Positions 34,513 through 45,055 of a stretch of 64,000 nucleotides of DNA are shown piece after piece. Origin of the DNA: Acanthosoma haemorrhoidale (Eukaryota > Arthropoda > Insecta > Hemiptera > Acanthosomatidae); NCBI GenBank assembly GCA_930367205.1, contig OV884011.1:109855139-109919138 (forward strand), given 5' to 3'. Numbering within the stretch: the stretch's first letter is position 1; each line of letters starts with the position of its first letter. The position numbers and the translations under genes were made by a program. The notes below the pieces were generated by a model, which was not told the origin of the DNA, searched no databases, and was given only the letters and a program-made list of their open reading frames with translations.

Positions 34513-35869
34513 CATATATATGATATAAGTAAAAACCTAAATGTAATTACTCGAGCCAATTGGTCAACATTTTATATAAAGAACTAATATTTTTAAATAT
34601 TAGGATAAAAAACACATTCAGAACTATTGTTGACCAATATTATTAAAGAATGTTTAAAAACAATGTTTTGCATTGGAACCATTCTGCATCTAGCCAGCAA
34701 GCGCTGCGCTGCTTTGTGAAAGTGGTGGCAACATAGTCCCTATTTATTTTGCTACGCGACAATGTTAATTATATATACAAGAAAAATGAGCTAAATGAAG
34801 GAAATTCGGTGTTAATATTTTCAGATTTTACGTACAGATTTCTCCTAAATTGTATAATTGTAACATAAAAATATTTATGCTCGAAAGGAGATAAGACGGT
34901 TTGCATTCTTGCCAGCTAAACCTTCTAATGCGTTCACTTCTACAAATAAATCACATTTTATGTTCTCTATAAACAACATTCCCATATTTTAACTACTGAC
35001 ACGTCCATTGTAATTATTTTATTCCATTTCTAAGAATATATTGCATCATCAAGCTGCGGTAATTATTTTATGAACTACAAATACACAATCAACATAAAAT
35101 AAAAAAAGTCATAAGGTATGGGGACGTATACCTCTACATCGCAATTCTGAGTTCTGCTTCAGCGTGAAAATAGATACGTAACAAGTGGGAGACATCTATT
35201 AATACAGCAGAGGTATTTTGTTGTGGACCGGCAGAAATAAACACCACGAGTCGACTTCGAGCGGGTTCGGCTACCAATACTCAAGAAGAATATCTTCGTA
35301 AGCTCCTGAACAAATATTATTTTGAAATACGAAACATGTTAAATAAAATATAACACGTGTACCAGACATAAGAAGTATTGAGGCCATTAGCATGAAAAAG
35401 GAAAAGGAAAAAAGAGCAGGAGAAGGGCTTATTGAAAATTAGAGAAGGCAGGATTCAAAGATGACATTGAGGACTCTCCTGGTTGAAGCATCCTCAAACG
35501 AATCGGCTACTTCTTAAAAATTCAAAGCATGATACGGCTTATAAAAAGAACCTATTATTCATTTCAAGGCTGCGAATGTTTGTTTATTAATAACTGAATT
35601 TAAGTTTGAAACCAAATGACTTTGAATAGATTAACCAATCAACCTTTATTTAAGGGTTAAATGATTTAAAACAATTAAATAACCCAATATTATCTCCCAA
35701 AGGTAAGTCTTCTCACCATCAGCTTCCCCAACATTGAACTCCACCCACCATCTTTGATACCCTTCTCGTTAGCCTTACTTTGTAAATGACAATGTGGCTT
35801 ATGTTTACAATCTCTTACAGTTCAGATCCTAAATCTACTCCCAGCATACGATATACCGTATTTAGGATC
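34513..35869. other. No gene seen
   Basis: AT-rich sequence. An 11-bp interrupted inverted repeat AGATCCTAAAT/ATTTAGGATCT occurs at 35824-35870, at the edge of the next feature. No coding frame. Confidence 0.45.
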
Positions 35870-36060
35870 TTTATATTCCATCTTAAAGAACGGCAGCATT
35901 TGTCCGTTCCTTTCTTGAACTCTCTGGAATTTTCTTCTTCCTAATATCTAACGGGCTTCATATTTAGGCATCTTAAAACAACCCCTCCTACAAAATTCAA
36001 TCACATGCTTGTCAACTTGGGATCATTTGTATAAATATATTGTTATTGTATATTCATTAT
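35870..36060 (+). pseudogene. LINE ORF2 C-terminus remnant (WNSLP type)
   Basis: Translation gives TLWNFLLPNI, stop, RASYLGILKQPLLQ around 35917-35990, aligned with the 11.8-kb and 56.8-kb elements. At DNA level CTCTGGAATTTTCTTCTTCC-TAATATCTAACGGGCTTCAT is shared with both. Then comes an AT-rich stretch ending ATATTGTTATTGTAT, also like the 56.9-kb copy. Dead fragment. Confidence 0.5.
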
Positions 36061-38058
36061 AATATATCCATTATTGAATATTTTTTCAACTCATTTATAT
36101 AAATGTATATTTTTTTTACATTTTACGTAGGTATGACTTCAATATTTTTTTTCTAAGAATAAATAGTTTTTTTTTTAATTTTACTTTATGTGAGTCAAAC
36201 TATCATATAGAGTGTATTTGAACGAAGCAATTCTCCCAAAAATATCTCTGGATGATAAAAACTTCATTTCGGAGTGTATTATTTTCGTTTTAAATAAATT
36301 TTCTTAAGTCAGGTTTCGAACCCTTTCTTAATAAAGATAGTAAATCACATTATGTACATATCTACGTGAATGAACATTGTATTTTAATGAAACATTCAAA
36401 ATTATCTTTACCTAGCTTCAGGCCTTCCAAAATAAGCTGGCCCGGTAACCTGTGACATTTAGGTGGTAGGGCGGCTCTAACAGCCGTGATTCTGCGAAGT
36501 CTATTCTTAACTTTATTTATATTTGTGGTTCTTTTGGCTGGAAGAACTATTTATTTTTGTCGTAAGAAAGAAAAACGTCGATCCTAAACGGGAAAAAATA
36601 GCTTTTGATAACTATAGTAGTAAGTCTAAAGGTTCGGCAATACAATTGATTACCTTTCTGGTATGCGATCCATCTGACTTAAAGCTCACATCAAGGGGAT
36701 ACCGGGCAGGCAACAGGTCTTAAAGTTGAATTGAAGAGAGGATTCTACTGCGGAATTTCGTAAAGGAGACAGACCACAAATAAAGTTTTTCCATTAAACA
36801 AATACATAAAGAACCGTCATTAGTTCACGTCCAATAAGCCGGAGCAACAGCTGAAACAACTGAATCCAGGCAAAAGTTTCGCCTTAAGAACTAATATCTT
36901 CTTCAACAGCTTTGGAGGAGCCCTTGAGAACAACTTTGAGCAAGACTCACTTCTTGACAGTGATTCTTCAGAGACTTCAGATTGCTCCCTTAACTGTCTT
37001 AATCAGCTAGAGCCCGGTCGCTAGCTTATCCAGCTCAATGTTCAACCTTCTTTGCTTATAGTTTTTATTGAAATAGTGACAGAAGGACACTAGTAATATA
37101 TTATACAGAAATTGGAATTTTTATTTACCAAGAAACCTAGTAACTGTTTGGTCTAAACCTTAAATGAATATTTCCGGTTTACTCCAAATTTGTGGCTACG
37201 GAATTTTTGTGTGAACTCAGCTAAGCAATATACAATGTTAATATTACGATCTAACTCACTAAAAAAGAGACACCTGAATTTAAAACATGGTTTCTTGTTG
37301 GGTAGAAATAACTTCTTTTTAAAAACTGCAATGTGAAAAAACATTTCTCGTATATACATATATGGTCTGTAAAGCATCACTGTAGTTAACGAAGCTACTT
37401 TTCAATGTAATAGTCACCATTTCAAATATTAATTAAACTCAGCAGGAATTTACCATTTCGGTATGTTATGATAGGAGAATGTGAACAATAATTAAAAAAA
37501 AAAAACATACACAGGTCTGTTGCTTAATTCTTTTGATTGTTACCGGTTTTATTGTTTAATATTATGCATATAAACAAAATTAAAATATTGTTTTACAAGT
37601 AATGTGTTTAAAGATGTGTGTAAAGACAAGTCCTGTCTTGGGTACATGTGAAACTTCAATATGTAAAAATAAAAACAAATAATTGGAGAGATCTAACTCC
37701 CTTTTTTGACAAATTTGTTTTTTCACATGGTGAAATATGACATGAGTAAGTATGATTATTTTCTATGAAAATAATACCTATGGAAAGAAAATATGATAAA
37801 ATGAAGGCCTGGAGAAAAGTGGAAATCTCTAATGACAAGGTGCAAATACGGCGTATGAACTGGCAATAGAAGTGATACTGGCCTCAAATAGAGATTTATT
37901 GCGTTCAATTATTCATAGTATGATATAAAGCTACATCAGCGGAAAATCGACTAATAAATAATAGATATTGAATCGGCTTAGTGCACCATGATTAAGGAAG
38001 CGAATATCTGCAAATGCAACTAGGTCATATTTTAACAAAACAGGTTCGGAAAATCCAT
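36061..38058. other. No gene seen
   Basis: AT-rich sequence with 60-75 codon frames lacking domains. No recognisable mobile element apart from T and A runs. Confidence 0.45.
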
Positions 38059-38721
38059 TGTCGGGCTCAGTTTATACCTGAGTATCCCCAAAGTGGGGAG
38101 GAGACGCCCGCCGCAGGCTAGGGTCACTACAACCTCTCAGCCCCCGTCCGGCGAGCGCCCAGAAAGAGATAAGGCGGGCGGACCTATGGTCTGTCACCCT
38201 GGCTGCCGACCTAGTCGGCGGGCAGCCTAATTTGATTTGATCTGACTCCATAAGATCTTTAGAAGGTGCGTGTGTCCCGACAATGCACTATGTTCAGGAG
38301 AAGAGGTACAGGGTAGGTTTATAGGTAGTTTATGTAGTCTTGGAATGACCTCGAATTCACACTCGGTATCTAAGGGTAGGCGAAAACCGTCCGGATCCCA
38401 AAGGCGAGTGTGAAACGAAGAGAGGCAGACTGGATTGCTGCGGGAGTGCTGCTAGGAAAATTTGCAGGGCCACGGCAACCGTCGTCCGCGAGGGAGAGGT
38501 CTCTCCCAAGGAGGTGGGTGCTAGTTTTAGCAAGCCGAAGGAAGAGATTCCCATTAGGAAGAGTGGGGTCTGACAACGCCGGACTAAAGCATAGCGAGGT
38601 TAGGAGAGAGAGATGCAGAGGTAGTTGACTGAGAAGTCCATGGTTTTGAGTTGAGCAGCAAGCGCTAGTGCAGAGAGAGAGAGAAGTGTTCAAGGTGCCG
38701 GTCGGTTTCTGTCTGGCCTCT

Positions 38722-38722
<1 letters not shown>
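38059..38722 (-). mobile_element. LTR-like repeat, copy 5 (U3 missing)
   Basis: Left edge TGTCGGG (38059), the LTR 3' end on the minus strand. The body matches copies 3 and 4 through GGAGTCAGAT, GTTTTAGCAAGCCG and the CTCTCTCTGCACTAGCGC block. The match stops at the GGCCTCTG next to a T30 run. The missing 5' third may lie beyond the retro-insertion that follows, or be deleted. Frames of 129 and 65 codons (minus) and 72 (plus) are within the noncoding core. Confidence 0.65.
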
Positions 38723-38752
<30 letters not shown>

Positions 38753-38960
38753 CTTTCAAAACCTATTTATTGATAATATATATACAATGACAAAAATAAA
38801 TAAATAAATTTGGAATTACAGCTGTCTCCTCGTGCTGCATTCGGAGGAGTGCATAAAATATAATACTTTCAGATTGTTATTAATAAGTCCAATACACGTA
38901 CACTCACTAGGTGATGAGGCTCACCTTCACCAGGTAATTTTGTTTTGTTTTTGTGTTTTT
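38723..38960 (-). mobile_element. Poly(A) retro-insertion (jockey-like 3' UTR) beside LTR copy 5
   Basis: T30 at 38723-38752 is the minus-strand A-tail. Reading away from it on the minus strand, CAATAAAT sits a few bases upstream of GGTTTTGAAAG and the tail. The hairpin GGTGATGAGGCTCACC (38910-38925) matches GGTGAGCCCCATCACC of the jockey copy at 16414-16429 in its stem. The 5' end and target duplication were not found. Confidence 0.45.
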
Positions 38961-40144
38961 TTTAAATAAGAAGATTTCTGTTTAGTTTCCTAACTATTAT
39001 ACATTGTATGATACATAGCTAAGCAAGATAAAATGAATTCATGTTCCTGAATGAGATTGAAGGACAAGATAAAAATTCAGATCGTGAAAATGTCGTTGAA
39101 AGTATACGGCGTACTTGAATCCCACCCAAATATTTAAGTTGCTGATTATTTAAGTGCATTGACCTTGAAATAATTATAATCTCGTTGCACTTTAAAGAGC
39201 CTGATTAGCTCTTGATCGCCATATGTCATTTATACTAGACGCTGTCAAAGACCATCTCGGACCTCGGATTTCGAAACCTGCCATAACATATTGTGTAATT
39301 TGTATCACCGAATATATATGAATATTGTCATCGAAATTAAAACTGAAAATGAGAGTTTACAGGATTTATATAATATGTACATACACATTATTTCCAGGAT
39401 TCCAGTGTTTTTTCTGGGGGAAAAAAATCTGTTTCTCGGGATGACATTGTCTGTCAAATCATACTACGCAGATTTGACGAATAAGCACTATTATGCTTGC
39501 AAATGTTTAAAAAGTATAATTGAGGCCTTTAAATGGAGAGTGTTGCCGAGGCCGCGGCATGGCGCCTTCCGAGTGATACCGATCTGAGGTGCGGCCCAGC
39601 TCACCCGCAGTCGAAGCGCTTTTTTCGCTTTTTGCACCAGCGCTGTTATTAGAATGCATCATACGGCGTCACGTTCCATCTAGAAGATAGAATTGCATTT
39701 TAGCATCCTGATCCCTTTTTTATTAGCATTTCGTTTTATTTGTTTGCTTTATCCGGTCCGCTGCCACGTAGGAGTAATCATGCTATCTAATAAGTCCCAG
39801 CGGGAATGATTAAATAAGGCAACTTTAAGATAAAAATGAAAACACGTTTTCTACGTAGGAGCTGAATAATTTATCATGGTAATTTTATTTGATAAAATTA
39901 ACAAAATGACACTCGATAACTAACCTGTGGTCATTTATGGGTGGTTGAGAATACCCCCAACCCAGTACCCATTACTTAGGCATTCCTTTAAGAGAGCTTT
40001 AAGAGGCGTGGTATGACTCATTATCTTTTTGGTCACCTATATATATATTGATAGGTCACACAGTTCCATCTTACCCCACGAAATGAAAGGAACAATAGGG
40101 ACTAGATGGTTTAAATTAGCTGTATTACTGTTAAAACAATTTTA
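38961..40144. other. No gene seen
   Basis: AT-rich sequence with a short CpG-rich patch (GAGGCCGCGGCATGGCGCC near 39549-39567) at the end of a 98-codon plus-strand frame (39291-39587) without domains. Confidence 0.4.
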
Positions 40145-40312
40145 ATATGATAAAATTACAATCTGCCTCATTGGGCAATAGGTAATTGTGATAAATGTTT
40201 TCATTCATACCATACTTGCTATTTTCTTTCACTCGCTAATTCATACAGCATTTACTCGTATGCGAAAGAGGATGCGGACTTATAGGAAGTCCCCCTCGCT
40301 CCTCCGTAAGTT
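40145..40312 (-). mobile_element. LINE/SINE 3' tail with GACTTCC-type 3' UTR
   Basis: AAATTACAATCTGCCTCATT, then GGGCAATAGG, TCATTCATACC and TACTCGTATGCGAAAGAGG, then CGGACTTATAGGAAGTCCCC. On the reverse strand this is the same 3' UTR as at 41.8-42.0 kb and 21.5 kb. Confidence 0.6.
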
Positions 40313-41544
40313 AGCTTTATTATGAAACTTTATTTTACACGGTGATAATTTCAAGAACACTTTTATTAAAGAGACTTTGGTCTCTTTGATGAGGTTCCAA
40401 TAGAAACATATTAAATTTAGAGAAAACACAAATTTCTCACCAAATATTGCCCTCAAAAATCATAACCAAATTTATTTAATAATAAAAATAAAGTTATCAC
40501 AGGCATTGTGTTTGTCAATATTTAAAGTCTAATATTCTTCAATAACAGCTTATGAACTAAAAACTACCTGAAGCAGACCACTTCAGCAATAATTATATTG
40601 GCCTATTGTTTTTTTAGGGAGGTAATGTTCTGATCCTGCCGGTGTATTTTTTTTTTTTGCTGTTGATTATTAACATTGATTTTAAGGAAATAAATAGTAT
40701 TCTTTTATGGTAGCAAGAGATTGATTTAAAGCAAAGGGGTCCTAGTCCGGTTGTCCTGGCTGATCTATATAAACAGCCACCACATCATTATGTAACATAA
40801 ATATTTTTATTATTCCCTACCCAGAGGATCTTATGAGCTATCAGCCCTGTTTAGTAGTTTTATTCAATCTCCATAACTAATGGTATAAAATTATAATCTA
40901 TTAACTCTCTCAGACAGTAACTCAAGCTAGAGATGTTCTATTACGGTTGGCCCACAAGTCTATAACTCATACATGACAATGTAAATGAAATATCATATAT
41001 TTACATTAAATGGAGAAATACCACTACATTTGTATTTTCTTTCATTTCTTTATACAGCTCTAGAAAAAAAAGAACATGTCTCGTATATCTGATATGTTAA
41101 GAATCACAGATCCGGAGATATTTTAGATACAAATTTCGGCTGTTTACGTTTAATTTGAAGGTACATTCAATAGGGTAACGCAAAAATAATTTTTAAAATA
41201 TCCCCTAGAAAATTTATTGGGAAACTATATTATTTTTTTTATATTGTAATGTTATATAGGTTGGGTTATTATTTTGAGATTTATCGAAGTGGTTGGTGCT
41301 TTTATCTGAATTAGTTGGGCCAACAATAATTATTTTTAAAAAAACTCGCATAACAATCTATTGGCATCAAAAAATAAATGCAGTCAAAATTGTTAAAAAA
41401 AAAAAAAAATCGTACATACATGGATTAACTTTTTATTTAACCAATATTGGCATTAACTTGTTCTACACTGTTGTGACTCATAGATTGATTAAGCATTGAA
41501 GATTTTATTTTTAACAATTTTAATTCATTAATGACCGCCCTACA
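40313..41544. other. No gene seen
   Basis: AT-rich sequence; a 68-codon frame at 41293-41499 is unrecognised. No mobile-element ends were identified. Confidence 0.45.
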
Positions 41545-41720
41545 AAAGCCTAGTGGTTAGCATGCCAACTGCATTTTTTTTGGAGGGGGTCGATCGGGTC
41601 AAGGTTCATCATGGCCTTGTGGGGATGAATGAGGAGCTACTTCAATAAAGCAGTAGCGGATTTGGTTATGGTATTATGAAAGAAATAACGTCCAGTAGTA
41701 GTAAACGTAACCCCACTATA
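41545..41720 (+). mobile_element. tRNA-derived SINE, copy 2
   Basis: The head GCCTAGTGGTTAGCATGCCA is a classic tRNA A-box form and is followed by GGTCGATCGGGTCAAGG (B-box-like). The body TGTGGGGATGAATGAGGAGC-TACTTCAATAAAG matches the copies at 16.7 and 51.8 kb on their minus strands. The 3' end is uncertain. Confidence 0.55.
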
Positions 41721-41761
41721 CCTCAGCCCCACCCACACACTTATTTTTTATAAAACGAATC

Positions 41762-42060
41762 ATTATTGTGATTAAATTACAATCTGCCTTATTGGGAAAT
41801 AAGTAATCGTGTTCAATGTTCTCATTCAATCCGTATTTACAATTCTTCATTCACTCATTCATTCATAAAGTATTTACAAACAGCCCAGAGACCTCCCAAA
41901 TCCACATGGTTGTCACCCCCGTCGTATGCGAAAGAGGAAGCGGAGTCTTGGGAAGTCCTGTCAACCGCGGCACCGGATACGAGTGAGTGGAGGTTGACCA
42001 AGAACGCGCCCTACACTCTACAGCGTGACAACCTCGGTGAGTCCCTCTTCAAACAATTAA
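41762..42060 (-). mobile_element. LINE/SINE 3' end, longest copy of the hairpin-tail family
   Basis: From the tail (ATTAAATTACAATCTGCC at 41770) the reverse strand can be followed through TTCATTCACTCATTCATTC, AGCCCAGAGACCTCCCAAAT, CGTATGCGAAAGAGGAAGCG and GGAGTCTTGGGAAGTCC to about 42060. Relatives at 13.4, 40.2 and 21.5 kb cover parts of this. No ORF was identified in it. Confidence 0.6.
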
Positions 42061-42199
42061 AATTTAAACTAATTAAATACTAAAGTAAAGCTCCTGATCA
42101 GCAAGTAAAGCGAATAACTTTGGTATATCAATGAGCAATGATAGGTGCCAATTACCGACGTCCCAAACAATAACAAAGTCGCCAAAAAGAGGGAAATTG

Positions 42200-42680
42200 A
42201 TTTAGGCCTTTTTATACAAAGCTCTCGGGGGTGGAGAGGCAGTGGGAGAGGCTAACGAAGAAGGCTCTCCGCCCGGCAAAGTGGATTTTCAACGAGGCCG
42301 GAGTTGAGGGCGCTGATGAAATTACAACAACTCCGCCCGTGGGACTCAGGTCCTGAGAAATTGGTTTAGTAACGCCTCGAGGAACAAAAACTATTAATGG
42401 ATTAAAGGTCTCTTTGTGCCGCCGCTCGGACGCGGAGCTGCTAACTGGCCGCCTAGTTACATTTTCATTGGCCGCTAAGAGGGCGGAAGGGCTTTTTCCC
42501 CTTGGCTTCCAGCTCACGGATGCATAAGGGCATGGTTCATGAAGTAGGGCACTTCTTATAGCGGAGGCCCTCCCACTCTCCACGATTGTAGGCTAGGGCT
42601 CTGTTTGGCTAACCACAGCTGGCTGAATCAGAATAGCCAATGCCCACCGCACGTGTGTATTGACAAACACGTGCATGGCA
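42200..42680 (-). promoter_or_regulatory. CpG-dense island with paired E-boxes and a 123-codon frame
   Basis: A sharp rise in G+C and CpG content against AT-rich flanks. The minus strand is open for 123 codons (42583-42212), rich in Ser, Arg and Pro, with no domain I recognise. An inverted CCAAT box (CATTGGCCGC) lies at about 42467. At 42649-42674 perfect arms GCACGTGT and ACACGTGC place two CACGTG E-boxes 18 bp apart. It could be a promoter or enhancer island, a first exon, or unusual repeat DNA. It abuts the upstream side of the minus-strand LINE at 41.76-42.06 kb, so a LINE 5' or coding remnant is also possible, though no such domain is visible. Confidence 0.3.
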
Positions 42681-43227
42681 CTAGTCAACCTTGAAAAAGC
42701 GGTCGATATTACTTGGCATGATTAAATTATTTCCACCCCAAATATAAACCATATTTGGACATTTATAAATAAAATTTCTAAGCGTAATAGCCGCACTAAA
42801 TTACTCATTTACAATTTTCTATCCCATATTAACTAACACAACACCTTGTTGGAGCTTAGTCAGCTTTGGTATACAAACGCCAAAAAATACAAAATATGTT
42901 TTTAAGAATCATATTTGACAAGCCAAGGTAAACTAATAGTCGGACGTTGCATCTAATGTTGCTGGATAAGTCATTCAAACATAATGGCTATAATAAAGGA
43001 ATAATATTTTATATAGAAATGTTTCGGTTGCCATAGAGTCTTTTTTTTTAATATTTTTTTTCTAAATTAAAAATATATGTGTCCTTGAGCAAATGTGTGC
43101 TTGGTATCCAAGAGCAATATTGTTAGTTATAGATTTATTTCATATTGGCGAACGATTATGTTTATTGTGTTGGCAATAAATTGGTCCTTTAATATTCCGA
43201 TTAGAGACCAATAAGGAAACAGTGTTC
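42681..43227. other. No gene seen
   Basis: AT-rich sequence. AAGAGCAATATTGTTAGTTA near 43110 resembles AAGAGCGATATTGTTAGTTT near 59443, a possible short dispersed repeat. Confidence 0.4.
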
Positions 43228-43375
43228 TTGTCATATATATATATATTAAGTTTAAACTCATGGGCCTGTCTCTCTCTCATATATATTTATTATGGTAACG
43301 GCAAAGTAATCTAACACATAAAAATTAACGGTTAAAAAGTGCCAGATCCTACCAATGGAATCAAGGGAAACCTGG
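43228..43375. repeat. Direct repeat, left copy
   Basis: Shares GGCAAAGTAATCTAACACAT, AAAAATTAACGG and CCAGATCCTACCAATGGAAT with 43755-43898. Flanking AT-rich tracts (CATATATA...TTTAAACTC) also align. Confidence 0.8.
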
Positions 43376-43754
43376 TTCCAGATTAATAACGAATAAAATA
43401 GAAGGTGCAAAACATAATCAGTTAACATTTTAAGTTTTAATTCATTAAATTCAATTATATACACTTTCTCTTCACAAAAATAAATATGTAATAATATAAA
43501 TAAGAGATACGGTATATTTAAAAACTCCGCACTAGAATCAAAAAATCTCACGCCTATAATCTTACCCTAACACTGAAAACTTGTGAAATCAATAACCTGT
43601 ACAATATGAACTATAAAGCAGTGCGGATCAAATCTATAATAAACACTAGCGTAGTATCCAAATATAAAACATCACATACCCAACATGGATCCATATTCTT
43701 TTATAAACCTAACACACATTGAACTAAACTTAACAATTCTGCGATTAATATTTA

Positions 43755-43898
43755 TTGTATATATCTCATATATACAGAACATAAAACTTAACTCGGCCCT
43801 CTCTCATATGTATTTATTATAGCAACGGCAAAGTAATCTAACACATAAAAATTAACGGATAAAAAGTTCCAGATCCTACCAATGGAATAAAGGGAAGA
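43755..43898. repeat. Direct repeat, right copy
   Basis: Second copy, about 530 bp downstream in the same orientation, with a dozen or so differences by eye. The pair could be the terminal repeats of a miniature LTR-type element (about 670 bp overall) or an old local duplication. No clear TG...CA ends or primer-binding site could be assigned. Confidence 0.8.
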
Positions 43899-44573
43899 AA
43901 TTAAGCCCAACACTGCCAGGATAATAAACAACTTGAACAGGTGTGGTTGTATCGAAACACTTATGCAGAATTACAAACCAGTCTTCCACTATCATCCCAA
44001 AATCTATCTGAATTTGTTGAACATAAGCTTGATATTTGAAATCAATTGAATCGATTTCAGTCACGAATGGAAGCGAGGAGTGCGCGAATGATACGTTTTT
44101 TACCCTGTTTTGTCTATGGATGTCTCGCGACTACCATCTACTCTTCATAGCAAGTGCTACTTTCAATGTTAATATTATTAATTATTAATTACAACAGCTA
44201 TCGTAGTACCAACAGAAATAAATTATTTTAAGCCCGGCTTGGACTTGAATTTAGATGATGATAGGAGGGATTGCTTGTTTAGTTGAATTGCACCGCCGGT
44301 TCTTCCAGATTGATATTGGCCCCAGACCAGTGCCTCTAGGGGCCGGATTAAAAGCAATTCCAAAGTATTGGTCATTAGGAGCGGCTCACCCAAGGGAAAT
44401 AGAAGGGTTATCAACAATTTATTTATATATTGTGGCGAGCTATCAGTACTTTAATTGGGATATTTTCAAACCTGTATCAAATTCATACATACATTTACTA
44501 CTCATTTTACCTGGGTATAATATATATTATATAATAGAAAATCAATTTTATAAAATTATCTTTGATCAATCAA
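43899..44573. other. No supported gene
   Basis: A 123-codon plus-strand frame at 44255-44626 runs through the T24 tract, so it cannot be a real protein as it stands. The first 50 codons lie in a GC-richer patch (CCGCCGGTTC...GGCGGCTCACC), also open on the minus strand, possibly an unrecognised repeat. Confidence 0.4.
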
Positions 44574-44585
44574 AACATGTTTCTA

Positions 44586-45043
44586 TTTTTTTTTTTTTTT
44601 TTTTTTTTTCTAAGCTCTCTAGTTAGAATTTTCGGATGAGGGATAAATATAAAATATTTAGGGTGATCGGATCCTTGTACTAGGAGGACCTGCTTGAAGG
44701 TGGTGTGAGAGGAGTAAGGAGTGTGGGAATCCTCGGTGGAGGTTGATTGTTACGGTACAGTGGTGAGAGTCCACTGGTGGCTGGGCCTAGAATCTTCTCT
44801 AGGCATGTAGTGCAGTCGTAGTTAGTCTGATATCAGTGAGGGTGCCCCTTAGAGGCTTGTTGTTGGTGGGCCAAGCGCCGTGATGTCAACCATTTCTTCT
44901 ACTTTACTCGATCTTGTGAGTTGCCATCGTGCCGGTAGCGGTGGTGGTGTCATGTCTCGGAGAGAGGGTTTAGACTGTGCTTCATCGAGTCGAAGAACTT
45001 GATGTGACGTCGTCTAATGGCTTCGGTGATGGTGGGGAGCTCG
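44586..45043 (-). pseudogene. 5'-truncated jockey-like LINE, copy 3, with perfect TSD
   Basis: T24 (44586-44609) is the A-tail of a minus-strand insertion. AACATGTTTCTA at 44574-44585 and 45044-45055 is a perfect 12-bp target duplication. The insert's first codons on the minus strand read ELPTITEAIRRRHIKFFDSM. They match the ORF2 end of the copies at 6.1 and 16.2 kb (RRRHIKIFDSL, PPPLP, RWQ), with frame breaks afterwards. The 3' UTR differs from copies 1 and 2 in sequence and is GC-richer, so this is a related but distinct subfamily. Inactive. Confidence 0.85.
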
Positions 45044-45055
45044 AACATGTTTCTA

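Noticed and set aside
38370..38759. 129-codon minus-strand frame beginning with a Lys run
   Set aside because: It starts inside the T30 tract (an A-tail) and crosses the junction into an LTR copy.
44255..44626. 123-codon plus-strand frame ending in a Phe run
   Set aside because: The Phe run is the T24 tract of a minus-strand LINE tail, so the frame is a chimera of host DNA and insertion.
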